This document shows positions 1-15,000 of a stretch of 64,000 nt of DNA, in pieces. Under the pieces are notes generated by a model. It made no database searches, was not told the DNA's origin, and was given only the letters and a program-made list of their open reading frames with translations. Within the stretch, counting starts at the first letter, position 1; each line of letters opens with the position of its first letter. Both the position numbers and the translations under genes were made by a program. Source of the DNA: Plantago major (taxonomy: Eukaryota > Streptophyta > Magnoliopsida > Lamiales > Plantaginaceae); NCBI GenBank assembly GCA_026545765.1, contig JAIFAC010000231.1, forward strand, positions 1-64,000. Direction: 5' to 3'.

Positions 1-3000
1 AAATCTAATGCTCTATATAATTGGGTTATCGACCGGACCGAGTTGATTGAAGAAGCTCCGCCTCGATTTAATGCAAATTTTATATATACTGGGTTATAAG
101 ATCGGATTGAGTTGATTGTAGAAGCTCTGGCTATCTGATTTAATGCAGCCACTATTGGCACAACAGAGAGATTGATCACTGTCCTAGAGGAATCTGATGC
201 TATATATACTGGGTTATCAGATCAGATTGAGTTGACTGAAGAAGCTCTGGCTGACCGATTTAATGCATCCACTGTAGTTACTACAGAGAGATTGAACATT
301 GTCCTAGAGGAATCTAATGCTATATATTCTGGGTTATCGACGGATCGAGTCGATTGAAGAAGCTCACCGCCCGATTTAATGCGTACCACTATCGGGCACG
401 GAGAGATTGAACACCGCCCAGAGGAATCTAATGCTATATATACCGGGTTATCGATTGACTCAGTTGATTGAAGAAGCCCGCCGCCCGATTTAATGCAAAT
501 TTTATATATACCGGGTTATAAGATCGGATTGAGTCGATTGTAGAAGCCTCCGTCTCGATTTAATGCACCACTATTGGCAATGTAGAGATTGAATGGTCCT
601 AGTGGAATCTAATGCTATATATATCGGGTTATCGATCGACATAGTTGATTGAAGAAGCTCCGCCTCGATTTAATGCAAATGACTTCATCGCACTAAGGTA
701 GAGATTGAACATCGCCCTAGAGGAATCTTATGCTATATATACCGGGTTATCGACCGATTGAGTTGATTGAAGAAGCTCGTCACGCCGATTTAATGCAGCC
801 ATTGCACTACAAAGAGATTGAACACCGCCCTAGAGGAATCTAATGCTATATATACCGGGTATCGATCGGATCGAGTCGATTGAAGAAGCTCGTCGCCGAT
901 TTAATGCGCCCATCGAGGCACCACAGAGAGATTGAATACTTCCCAGAGGAATCTAATGCTATATACCGGGTTATCGATCGGACCTAGTCGATAGAAGAAG
1001 CCTCGCCGATCTAATGCAAATGCCCACTACACTACGTAGAGATTGAACACCGCCCTAGGGGAATCTAATGCTATATATATCGGGTTATCGATCGGATCGA
1101 GTTGATTGAAAAGCTCGCACCGATTTGATGCAGCCACTGTTAGCACTACAGAGAGATTGAACACTGTCCTAGAGGAATCTGATGCTATAGATACTGGGTT
1201 ATCAGATCGGACAGAGTTGATTGAAGAAGATCCCGTCATTTCGACCAATTGCATCAGAGGCACTATGTAGAGATTGAACACTGTCCTAGAGGAATCTAAT
1301 GCTATATATACTGGGTTATCGACGGACCGAGTCTATCAAGAAGCTCGTCACCGATTTAATGCACCACTATCGTACTACAGAGATTGATCATCGCCCTAGA
1401 GGAATCATGCTATATATACCGGGTTATCGTAATCGAAGTTGATTGAAGAAGCTCTAGCTGCCTGATTTAATGCAGCCACTGTTGGCACTACAGAGAGATT
1501 GAACACTGTCTTAGAGGAATCTAATGCTATATATACTGGGTTATCAGATCGGACTGAGTTGATTGAAGAAGCTCTGGCTGCCCGATTTAATGCAGCCTTA
1601 TATATACTGGGTTATAAGATCGGATTGAGTTGATTGTAGAAGCTCTGGCTATCTGATTTAATGCAGCCACTATTGGCACAACAGAGCGATTGAACACTGT
1701 CATAGAGGAATCTAATGCTATATATACTTGGTTATCAGATCAGATTGAGTTGACTGAAGAAGCTCTGGCTGACCGATTTAATGCATCCACTGTAGGCACT
1801 ACAGAGAGATTGAACACTGTCCTAGAGGAATCTAATGCTATATATTCTGGGTTATCAGATCGGACTGAGTTGATTGAAGAAGCTCTAGCTGCCAGATTTA
1901 ATGCAGCCACTGTTGGCACTATAGAGAGATTGAACAATGTCCTAGAGGAATCTAATGCTATATATACTGGGTTATCAGATCCGATTGAGTTGATTGAAGA
2001 AGCTCTGGCTGCCCGATTTAATGCAGCCTTATATATAATGGGTTATAAGATCGGATTGAGTTGATTGAAGAAGCTCTGGCTGTCTGATTTAATGCAGCCA
2101 CTCTTGGCACAACAGAGAGAATGAACACTGTCCTAGTGGAATCTAATGCTATATATCGGGTTATCGATCGATGAGTCGATTGAAGAAGCTCACCGATTTA
2201 ATGCACTATCGCACTACGTAGAGATCAACACCATAGAGGAATCTAATGCTATATATACTGGGTTATCAGATCGGATTGAGTTGATTGAAAAAGGTCTGGC
2301 TGACCGATTTAATGCAGCCACTGTTGGCACTACGTTGAGATTGAACACTGTCCTAGAGGAATCTAATGCTATATATACTGGGTTATCATATCGGATTGAG
2401 TTAATTGAAGAAGCTCGGCCTGCCCGATTTAATGCAGCCACCATTGGCACTACAGAGAGATTGAACACTGTCATAGAGGAATATAATGCTATATATATGT
2501 TATCGATCGGATCGAAGTTGATTGAAGAAGCTCTGGCAGCCCGATTTAATGCTGCCACTGTTAGCACTACAGAGAGATTGAACACTGTACTAGAGGAATA
2601 AAAAGCTATATATACTGGTTTATCAGATCGGACTGAGTTGATAGAAGAAGCTTTGGCTGCCCGATTTAATGCAGCCACTGTTGGCACTATAGAGAGATTG
2701 AACACTGTCCTAGGGGAATCTAATGCTATATATACTAGGTAATCAGATCGGACAGAGTTGATTGAAAAAGCTCTGCCTGCCCGATTTATTGCAGCAACTA
2801 TTAGCACTACAGAGAGATTGAAAACTGTCATAGAGGAATCTAATGCTATATATACTGGGTTATCAGATCGGATTGAGTTGATTGAAGAAGCTCTGGCTGA
2901 CAGATTTAATGTAGACACTATAGACACTACAGAGAGATTGAACACTGTCCTAGAGGAATCTAATGCTATATATACTGGGTAATCGACGGACCGAAGTCGA

Positions 3001-6000
3001 TCGAAGAAGCTCCGCCACGATTTTGTGCCCCACCGCCGCACTAAAGAGAGATTGAACACTGTCCTAGAGGAATCTGATGCTATATATACTGTGTTATGAG
3101 ATCGGATTGAGTTGATTGAAGAAGCTCGTCGCCGTCGATTTAATCCAAAGGTTTGCACTACGTAGAGATTGAACAATCGCCCACGTAAATCTAATGCTAT
3201 ATATACTGGGTTATCAGATCGGACTGAGTTGATTGAAGAAGCTCTCGCAGCCCGATTTAATGCAGCCACTTTTAGCACTACAGAGAGATTGAACACTGTC
3301 CTAGAGGAATCTAATGCTATATATACTGGGTTATCGACGATTGAAGTTGATTGAAGAAGCTCGTCGCCATTTAATGCATACCGCACTACAAAGAGATTGA
3401 ACACCGCCCTAGAGGAATCTAATGCTATATATCGGGTTATCGATCGATCGAGTCGATTGAAGAAGCTCGCTAACCGATTTAATGCAAATGCTCGCACAAT
3501 GTAGAGATCAACGCCCTAGTGGAATCTAATGCTATATATACTAGGTTATCAGATCGGACAGAGTTGATTGAAGAAGCTCGCCTACCGATTTAATGCAACA
3601 CTATCGCACTACAGAGATATTGAACACTGTCCTAGAAGAATCTAAAGCTATATATACTGGGTTATCAGATCGGATTAAGTTGATTGAAGAAGCTCTGGCC
3701 GCCCGATTTAATGCAGCCATTGTAGGCACTACAGAGAGATTGAACACTGTCCTAGAAGAATCTAAAGCTATATATACCGTTATTATCGCATCGAGTCGAT
3801 TGAAGAAGCTCGCCTCGATTTAATGCGTACCATCGCTGGCACTACAAAGGAGATTGAACACCGCCCTAGAGGAATCTAATGCTATATATCGGGTTATCGA
3901 TCGGATCGAGTTGATTGAAGAAGCTCGTCACCATTTAATGCAGCCTTATATATATACTGGGTTATAAGATCTGATTGAGTTGATTGAAGAAGCTCTGGCT
4001 GCCTGATTTTCTGCAGCCACTATTGGCACAACAGAGATTGAACACTGTCCTAGTGGAATCTAATGCTATATATACTGGGTTACCAGATCTGACATAGTTG
4101 ATTGAAGAAGCTCTGCCTGCCCGATTTAATGCAACCACTATCGCACTACGGAGAGATTGAACATCGCCCCAGAGGAACTAATGCTATATATATACGGGTT
4201 ATCGATCCGATCGAGTTGATTGAAGAAGCTCACGCCCGATTTAATGCAAATTTTATATATACCGGGTTATCGATCGATCGATTGAAGAAGCTCGCCGCCT
4301 GATTTAATGCATCGCTGGCACAAGGAGATTGAACACCGCCCTAGAGGAATCTAATGCTATATATACCGGGTTATCGATCGGATCGAGTCGATTGAAGCTC
4401 GGCCGCCTGATTTAATGCAAATTTATATATATACTGGGTTATAAGATCAGATTGAGTTGATTGAAGAAGCTCTGGCTGTCTGATTTTCTGCAGCCACTAT
4501 TGGCACAACTGAGAGATTGAACACTGTCCTAGTGGAATCTAATGCTATATATACAGGGTTACCAGATCGGACATAGTTGATTGAAGAAGCTCTCACCGAT
4601 TTAATGCACCACTATCGCACTACGAGAGATTGAACATCATTCTAGAGGAATCTAATGCTATATATACCGGGTTATCGATTGGATCGAGTTGATTGAAGAA
4701 GCTCCGTCGCCTGATTTAATGCAAACTTTATATATACCGGGTTATAAGATCGGATCGAAGTTTATTGTAGAAGCTCGTCAGTTCGATTTAATGCACCACT
4801 ATCGCACAATGTAGAGATTGAACACTGTCCTAGTGGAATCTAATGCTATATATATCGGGTTATCGACGGATGAGGTGATTGAAGAAGCTCGTCACCGATT
4901 TAATGCAGCCACTATCGCACTACAGAGATTGAACATCGCCCTAGAGGAATCTTATGCTATATATACCGGGTTATCGATCGGATCGAGTTGATTGAAGAAG
5001 CTCGTGCCCGATTTAATGCGTACCACAAATGGCACTACAAAGAGATTGAATACTGTCCTAGAGGAATCTGATGCTATATATACTGGGTTATCGATCGATT
5101 GAGTCGATTGAAGAAGCTCGCTAACCGATTTAATGCACCACCGCTGCACTACAGAGATTGAACACCGCCCTAGGGAATCTAATGCTATATATACCGGGCT
5201 ATCGACGGATCGAGTTGATTGAAGAAGCTCGCACGATTCGATGCGCACCGTTAGCACTACGTAGAGATTGAACATCCCTAGAGGAATCTAATGCTATACA
5301 TATCGGGTTATCGACGGATGAGTTGATTGAAGAAGCTCGCCCGATTTAATGCGACCGTACGCATTTACGTAGAGATTGAACACCCATAGAGGAATCTAAT
5401 GCTATATATACCGGGTTATCGACGGATTGAAGTTGATTGAAGAAGCTCGTCACCGATTTAATGCAAACACCGTAGGCACTAGAGAGATTGAACACCGCCC
5501 CAGAGGAATCTAATGCTATATATACCGGGTTATCGATCGATCGAGTTGATTGAAGAAGCTCGTCGCCGATTTAATGCACCATTGGCACAAAGAGATTGAA
5601 CCGCCCCAGAGGAATCTAATGCTATATACCGGGTTATCGATCGGATCGAGTTGATTGAAGAAGCTCCGCCCGATTTAATGCATCCTTATATATACGGGTT
5701 ATAAGATCGATCGAGTTGATTGAAGAAGCTCGTCGTTCGATTTTTCGCACCACTATTGGCACAACAGAGATTGAACACCGCCCCAGTGGAATCTAATGCT
5801 ATATATACCGGGTTACAGATCGACATAATTGATTGAAGAAGCTCACCTCGATTTAATGCAAATGCACTCGCACTACGAGAGATTGAACACGCCCAGAGGA
5901 ATCTAATGCTATATATATACGGGTTATCGATTGATCGAAGTTGATTGAAGAAGCTCCGCCCGATTTAATGCAAATTTATATATACCGGGTTATAAGATCG

Positions 6001-9000
6001 GATCGAGTTGATTGTAGAAGCTCGGTCTCGATTTAATGCGTACCACTATCGCACAACAGAGATTGAACATTGTCCTAGTGGAATCTAATGCTATATATAT
6101 CGGGTTATCGACGATGAGGATTGAAGAAGCTCACCGCCTCGATTTAATGCAACCCATATCGCACTGTAGAGATTGAACACCGCCCTAGAGGAATCTTATG
6201 CTATATATCGGGTTATCGACCGGATCGAAGTCGATTGAAGAAGCCTCGTCAGCCCGATTTAATGCAGCCACTGTTGGCACTACAAAGAGATTGAACACTG
6301 TCCTAGAGGAATCTAATGCTATATATACTGGGTTATCAGATCGGATTGAGTTGATTGAAGAAGCTCTGGCTGACCGATTTAATGCAGCCACTGTAGGCAC
6401 TACAGAGAGATTGAACACTATCCTAGAGGAATCTAATGCTATATATACAGGGTTATCAGATCGCATCGAAGTCGATAGAAGAAGCTCGTCACCGATCTAA
6501 TGCAACCCACCGCTGCACTACAGAGAGATTGAACACTGTCCTAGGGGAATCTAATGCTATATATACTGGGTTATCGGATCGGACTGAGTTGATTGAAGAA
6601 GCTCTGGCAGCCCGATTTAATGCAGCCACTGTTAGCACTACAGAGAGATTGAACACTGTCCTAATGGAATCTAATGCTATATATACTGGGTTATCAGATT
6701 GGACTGAGTTGATCGAAGAAGCTCTGGCTGCCCGATTTAGTGCAGCCACTGTTGGCACGAAAGAGAGATTGAACACTGTCCTAGAGGAATCTGATGCTAT
6801 ATATACTGGGTTATGAGATCGGATTGAGTTGATTGAAGAAGCTCTGGCTGCCCGATTTAATGCAGTGTTTGCACTACAGAGAGATTGAACACTGTCCTAC
6901 AGAAATCTAATGCTATATATATTGGGTTATCAGATCGGACTGAGTTGATTGAAGAAGCTCGGTACCGATTTAATGCACCATCTAGCACTACGTAGAGATT
7001 CAACACCGCCCTAGAGGATTCTAATGCTCTATATACTGGGTTATCAGATCGGACTGAGTTGAATGAAGAAGCTCTAGCTGCCTGATTTAATGCAAACTTT
7101 ATATTTACCGGGTTATAAGATCGGATTGAGTCGATTGTAGAAGCTCGTCAGTTCGAATGTAGCCACTACTATTAACAATGTAGAGATCGAACACTGTCCT
7201 AGTGGAATCTAATGCTATATATCGGGTTATCGATCGAAGTTGATTGAAGAAGCTCAGCCTCGATTTAATGCGCAAACCACTATCGCACTACGAGAGATTC
7301 AACACCGCCATAGAGGAATCTAATGCTATATATCAAGTTATCGATCGATTGAGTCGATTGAAGAAGCTCGTCGACCGATTTAATGCGCCAACACCAGGCA
7401 CTACATAGAGATTGAACAATGTCCTAGAGGAATCTAATGCTATATATACTGGGTTATCGATCGATCGAGTTGATTGAAGCTCGTCACCCGATTTAATGCA
7501 AACCACTATCGCACTACAGAGAGATTGAACACTGTCATAGAGGAATCTAATGCTATATATACTGGGTTATCAGATCGGATTGAGTTGATTGAAGAAGCTC
7601 GCGCCTCGATTTAATGCAGCCTTATATATATACTGGGTTATAAGATCAGATTGAGTTGATTGAAGAAGCTCTGGCTGTCTGATTTTCTGCAGCCACTATT
7701 GGCACAACAGAGAGATTGAACACTGTCCTAGTGGAATCTAATGCTATATATACTGGGTTATCAGATCGGACATAGTTGATTGAAGAAGCTCTGCCTGCCC
7801 GATTTAATGCAGCCACTATTGGCACTACGGAGAGATTGAACACTGTCCTAGAGGAATCTAATGCTATATATATACTGGGTTATCAGATTGGATTGAGTTG
7901 ATTGAAGAAGCTCTGGCTGCCCGATTTAATGCAGCCTTATATATACTGGGTTATAAGATCGGATTGAGTTGATTGTAGAAGCTCGGGTTCGATTTAATGC
8001 GTACTACTATTGGCACACAGAGATTCAACATTGTCCTAGTGGAATCTAATGCTATATATACGGGTTATCGATCGATGAGGTGATTGAGAAGCTCATTTCG
8101 ATTTAATGCAGCCACTATTGGCACTACAGAGAGATTGAACACTGTCCTAGAGGAATCTTATGCTATATATACTGGGTTATCAGATCGGATTGAGTTGATT
8201 GAAGAAGCTCTGGCTGCCCGATTTAATGCAGCCACTGTTGGCACTACAAAGAGATTGAACACTGTCCTAGAGGAATCTAATGCTATATATACTGGGTTAT
8301 CAGATCGGATTGAGTTGATTGAAGAAGCTCTGGCTGACCGATTTAATGCAGCCACTGTTGGCACTACATGGAGATTGAACACTGTCCTAGAGGAATCTAA
8401 TGCTATATATACTGGGTTATCAGATCAGACTGAGTTGATTGAAGAAGCTCGTCGACCGATTTAATGCAAACACCAGAGGCACTACAGAGAGATCGAACAA
8501 TCGCCCTAGGGAATATAATGCTATATATACTGGGTTATCAGATCGGATTGAGTTGATTGAAGAAGCTCGCAAATTTGATTTAATCGCTAGCACTACGTAG
8601 AGATTGTACAACCCTAGAGGAATCTAATGCTATATATCGGGTTATCGACGGATGAGTTGATTGAAGAAGCTCTGGCTGCCCGATTTAATTCAGCCACTGT
8701 AGGCACTACAGAGAGATTGAACACTGTCATAGAGGAATCTAATGCTATATATACTGGGTTATCAGATCGGATTGAGTTGATTGAAGAAGCTCTGGCTGAC
8801 CGATTTAATGCAGCCACTGTAGGCACTACAGAGAGATTGAACACTGTCCTAGAGGAATCTAATGCTATATATACTGGGTTATCAGATCGGACTGAGTTGA
8901 TTGAAGAAGCTCTGGCTGCCCGATTTAATGCAACCATCGCATTGCACTACGGAGATTGAACACTGTCCTAGAGGAATCTAATGCTATATATACTGGGTTA

Positions 9001-12000
9001 TCAGATCGGATTGAGTTGATTGAAGAAGCTCTGGCTGCCCGATTTAATGCAGCCTTATATATATACTGGGTTATAAGATCAGATTGAGTTGATTGAAGAA
9101 GCTCGTCAGTTCGATTTTCAAATGCACTATTGGCACAACAGAGAGATTGAACACTGTCCTAGTGGAATCTAATGCTATATATACTGGGTTACCAGATCGG
9201 ACATAGTTGATTGAAGAAGCTCTGCCTGCCCGATTTAATGCAGCCACTATTGGCACTACGGAGAGATTGAACACTGTCCTAGAGGAATCTAATGCTATAT
9301 ATACCGGGTTATCGATCGATCGAGTTGATTGAAGAAGCTCCGCCCGATTTAATGCAAATTTTATATATACCGGGTTATAAGATCGATCGAGTTGAAGAAG
9401 CTCGTCGTTCGATTTAATGCAGCCACTATCGCACAATGTAGAGATTGAACACTGTCCTAGTGGAATCTAATGTTATATATCGGGTTATCGATCGATCGAG
9501 TTGATAGAAGAAGCTTTGCCGATTTAATGCGTACGCTGTCACTATAGAGAGATTGAACACCGCCCTAGGGAATCTAATGATATATACTAGGTTATCGATC
9601 GATGAGTTGATTGAAAAGCTCGTCACCGATTTAATGCAAAGAACTATTAGCACTACGTAGAGATTGAACACACCGCTAGAGGAATCTAATGCTATATATT
9701 CTGGGTTATCAGATCGGATTGTGTTGATTGAAGAAGCTCGCCGATGATTTAATGTAGACACCGACACTACGTAGAGATTGAACACTGTCCTAGAGGAATC
9801 TGATGCTATATATACGGGTTATCGGATCGAAGTTGATCAAGAAGCTCGCCTGATTTAGTGCGTACACCGCTGGCACTACAGAGATTGAACACTGTCCTAG
9901 AGGAATCTGATGCTATATATACTGGGTTATGAGATCGGATTGAGTTGATTGAAGAAGCTCGTCAGCCGATTTAATGCAAAGGTTTGCACTAGAGATTGAA
10001 CATCGCCCACGTAAATCTAATGCTATATATACTGGGTTATCAGATCGGACTGAGTTGATTGAAGAAGCTCTGGCAGCCCGATTTGATGCAGCCACTGTTA
10101 GCACTACAGAGAGATTGAACACTGTCCTAGAGGAATCTAATGCTATACATACTGGGTTATCAGATCGGACAGAGTTGATTGAAGAAGCTCTGCCCGATTT
10201 AATGCAAATTTTATATATACCGGGTTATCGATTGATCGAGTTGATTGAAGAAGCTCCGCCTGATTTTATGCAATTTTATATACCGGGTTATAAGATCTGA
10301 TTGAGTCGATTGTAGAAGCTCGGGTCACCGATTTAATGCAACACTATTCGCACAATTAGAGATTAAACATTGTCCTAGTGGAATCTAATGCTATATATAC
10401 TGGGTTATCGATCGATGAGGTGATTGAAGAAGCTCGCTCGATTTAATGCGTACCACTATTGGCACTACAGAGAGATTGAACACTGTCCTAGAGGAATCTA
10501 ATGCTATATATACTGGGTTATCAGATCGGATTGAGTTGATTGAAGAAGCTCTGGCTGACCGATTTAATGCAGCCACTGTAGGCACTACAGAGAGATTGAA
10601 CACTGTCCTAGAGGAATCTAATGCTATATATACTGGGTTATCAGATCGGACTGAGTTGATTGAAGAAGCTCTGGCAGCCCGATTTAATGCAGCCACTGTT
10701 AGCACTACAGAGAGATTGAACACTGTCCTAGAGGAATCTAATGCTATATATACTGGGTTATCAGATCGACCGAGTTGATCAAGAAGCTCGTCGCCCGATT
10801 TAGTGCAACATCGGCACTAAAGAGAGATTGAACACTGTCCTAGAGGAATCTGATGCTATATATACTGGGTTATGAGATCGGATTGAGTTGATTGAAGAAG
10901 CTCTGGCTGCCCGATTTAATGCAGTGTTTGCACTACAGAGAGATTGAACACTGTCCTACAGAAATCTAATGCTATATATACTGGGTTATCAGATCGGACT
11001 GAGTTGATTGAAGAAGCTCGCGCTCGATTTAATGCAAATGCACCGTTAGCACTACGTAGAGATTGAACACCGCCCCAGAGGAATCTAATGCTATATATAC
11101 CGGGTTATCGATCGATCGAGTTGATTGAAGAAGCTCGCGTCGCCTGATTTAATGCAAATTTTTATATATACTGGGTTATAAGATCGGATTGAGTTGATTG
11201 TAGAAGCTCTGGCTGTCTGATTTAATGTAGCCACTATTGGCACAACAGAGAGATCGAACACTGTCCTAGTGGAATCTAATGCTATATACTGGGTTATCAG
11301 ATCGGACAGAGTTGATTGAAGAAGCTCTGCCTGCCCGATTTAATGCAGCCACTATTGGCACTACAGAGAGATTGAACACTGTCATAGAGGAATCTAATGC
11401 TATATATATTGGGTTATCAGATCGGATTGAGTTGATTGAAGAAGCTCCGTCGACCGATTTAATGCGTACCACCGTAGGCACAGTAGAGATCAACACCGCC
11501 CTAGAGGAATCTAATGCTATATATACCGGGTTATCGATCGCATCGAAGTTGATTGAAGAAGCTCGCCGCCGATTTAATGCGCCATCGCTGGCACTACAAA
11601 GAGATTGAACACTGTCCTAGAGGAATCTAATGCTATATATACTGGGTTATCAGATCGGATTGAGTTGATTGAAGAAGCTCGCCCTCGATTTAATGCAAAT
11701 TTTATATATATACTGGGTTATAAGATCAGATTGAGTTGATTGAAGAAGCTCTGGCTGTCTGATTTTCTGCAGCCACTATTGGCACAACAGAGAGATTGAA
11801 CACTGTCCTAGTGGAATCTAATGCTATATATACTGGGTTACCAGATCGGACATAGTTGATTGAAGAAGCTCACGCCTGATTTAATGCGTACCACTATCGC
11901 ACTACGAGAGATTGAACATCGCCCTAGAGGAATCTAATGCTATATATATACCGGGTTATCGATCGATTGAGTTGATTGAAGAAGCCGCCCGATTTAATGC

Positions 12001-15000
12001 AAAATTTTATATATACTGGGTTATAAGATCGGATTGAGTTGATTGTAGAAGCTCTGGCTGTCTGATTTAATGCAGCCACTATTGGCACAACAGAGAGATT
12101 GAACATTGTCCTAGTGGAATCTAATGCTATATATACTGGGTTATCAGATCGGACAGAGGTGATTGAAGAAGCTCTGCCTGCCCGATTTAATGCAGCCACT
12201 ATTGGCACTACAGAGAGATTGAACACTGTCCTAGGGGAATATAATGCTATATATACTGGGTTATCAGATCGGACTGAGTTGATTGAAGAAGCTCTGGCAG
12301 CCCGATTTGATGCAGCCACTGTTAGCACTACAGAGAGATTGTACACTGTCCTAGAGGAATCTAATGCTATACATACTGGGTTATCAGATCGGACAGAGTT
12401 GATTGAAGAAGCTCTGGCTGCCCGATTTAATTCAGCCACTGTACGCACTACAGAGAGATTGAACACTGTCATAGAGGAATCTAATGCTATATATACTGGG
12501 TTATCAGATCGGATTGAGTTGATTGAAGAAGCTCTGGATGACCGATTTAATGCAGCCACTGTAGGCACTACAGAGAGATTGAACACTGTCCTAGAGGAAT
12601 CTAATGCTATATATACTGGGTTATCAGATCGCACTGAGTTGATTGAAGAAGCTCGTCGCCGATTTAATGCAGCCATCCGTACTACAGAGATTGAACCGCC
12701 CCAGAGGAATCTAATGCTATATATACCGGGTTATCGACGGATCGAGTTGATTGAAGAAGCTCGTCCGATTTAATGCGTGCTTATATATATACGGGTTATA
12801 AGATCGATCGAGTTGATTGAAGAAGCTCGGTTCGATTTAATGCAGCCACTATTGGCAATAACGAGAGATTGAACATCGCCCTAGTGGAATCTAATGCTAT
12901 ATACAGGTTACCGATCGACATAGTTGATTGAAGAAGCTCATCACCGATTTAATGCATTTCTATCGCACTACGAGAGATTGAACACTGTCCTAGAGGAATC
13001 TAATGCTATATATATACTGGGTTATCGATTGAGTTGATTGAAGAAGCTCGTCACGATTTAATGCAAATTTTATATACCGTGTTATAAGATCGGATTCAGC
13101 TTATTGTAGAAGCTCCCATTTCGATTTAATGCAACACTATGGCACAACAGAGATTGAACATTGTCCTAGTGGAATCTAATGCTATATATCGGGTTATCGA
13201 CGATGTAGGTGATTGAAGAAGCTCATCGCCCGATTTAATGCAAACCTATCGCACTACAGAGATTGAACACCGCCCTAGAGGAATCTTATGCTATATATCG
13301 GGTTATCGATCGATTGAGTTGATTGAAGAAGCTCGTCACCCGATTTAATGCACCACATGGCACTACAAAGAGATTGAACACCGCCCAGAGGAATCTAATG
13401 CTATATATACCGGGTTATCGACGGATCGAGTTGATTGAAGAAGCTCGCTAACCGATTTAATGCAACCATCAGAGGCACTACAGAGATTGAACACTGTCCT
13501 AGAGGAATCTAATGCTATATATACTGGGTTATCGATCGGATCGAAGTTGAAGAAGCTCGCCCGATCTAATGCAGCCACTGTTGGCACTACAGAGAGATTG
13601 AACACTGTCCTAGGGGAATCTAATGCTATATATACTGGGTTATCAGATCGGACTGAGTTGATTGAAGAAGCTCTGGCAGCCCGATTTGATGCAGCCACTG
13701 TTAGCACTACAGAGAGATTGAACACTGTCCTAGAGGAATCTAATGCTATACATACTGGGTTATCAAATCGATTGAGTTGATTGAAGCTCATCGCCGATTT
13801 AATTCAATACCGTGAGGCACTACAGAGAGATTGAACACTGTCATAGAGGAATCTAATGCTATATATACTGGGTTATCAGATCGGATTGAGTTGATTGAAG
13901 AAGCTCTGGCTGACCGATTTAATGCAGCCACTGTAGGCACTACAGAGAGATTGAACACTGTCCTAGGGGAATCTAATGATATATATACTAGGTTATCAGA
14001 TCGGACAGAGTTGATTGAAAAGCTCACCATCGATTTAATGCAAAGAACTATTAGCACTACGTAGAGATCGAATCGCCATAGAGGAATCTAATGCTATATA
14101 TAATCGGGTTATCGATCGATCGAGTTGATTGAAGAAGCTCGACCGATTTAATGCAACATCGTAGGCACTACAGAGATTGAAAATCGCCCTAGAGGAATCT
14201 AATGCTATATATACCGGGTTATCGATCGATCGAAGTTGATTGAAGAAGCTCCGCCCGATTTAATGCAGCCCATCGTGGCACTAGGAGATTGAACACCGCC
14301 CTAGAGGAATCTAATGCTATATATCGGGTTATCGATCGATCGAGTTGATTGAAGAAGCTCGTCACCGATTTAATGCATTTTATATATATCGGGTTATAAG
14401 ATCGATCGAGTTGATTGAAGAAGCTCGTCAGTTCGATTTTCTCGCACCACTATTGGCACAACAGTAGAGATTGAACATCGCTCTAGTGGAATCTAATGCT
14501 ATATATATCGGGTTACCGATCGATATAGTTGATTGAAGAAGCTCGCGCTCGATTTAATGCACCACTATCGCACTACAGAGATCGAACACCGCCCTAGAGG
14601 AATCTAATGCTATATATATCGGGTTATCGATCGATCGAGTTGATTGAAGACCCGCCCGATTTAATGCAAATTTTATATATACCGGGTTATAAGATCTGAT
14701 CGAGTCGATTGTAGAAGCTCGTCATCGATTTAATGCGCTACTATCGCACAACAGAGATTGAACATTGTCCTAGTGGAATCTAATGCTATATATACTGGGT
14801 TATCGATCGACGAGGTGATTGAAGAAGCTCACGCTCGATTTAATGCGTACCACTATCGCACTACAGAAAGATTGAACACTGTCCTAGAGGAATCTTATGC
14901 TATATATACTGGGTTATCAGATCGGATTGAGTTGATTGAAGAAGCTCTGGCTGCCCGATTTAATGCATCCACTGTTGGCACTAGAAAGAGATTGAACACT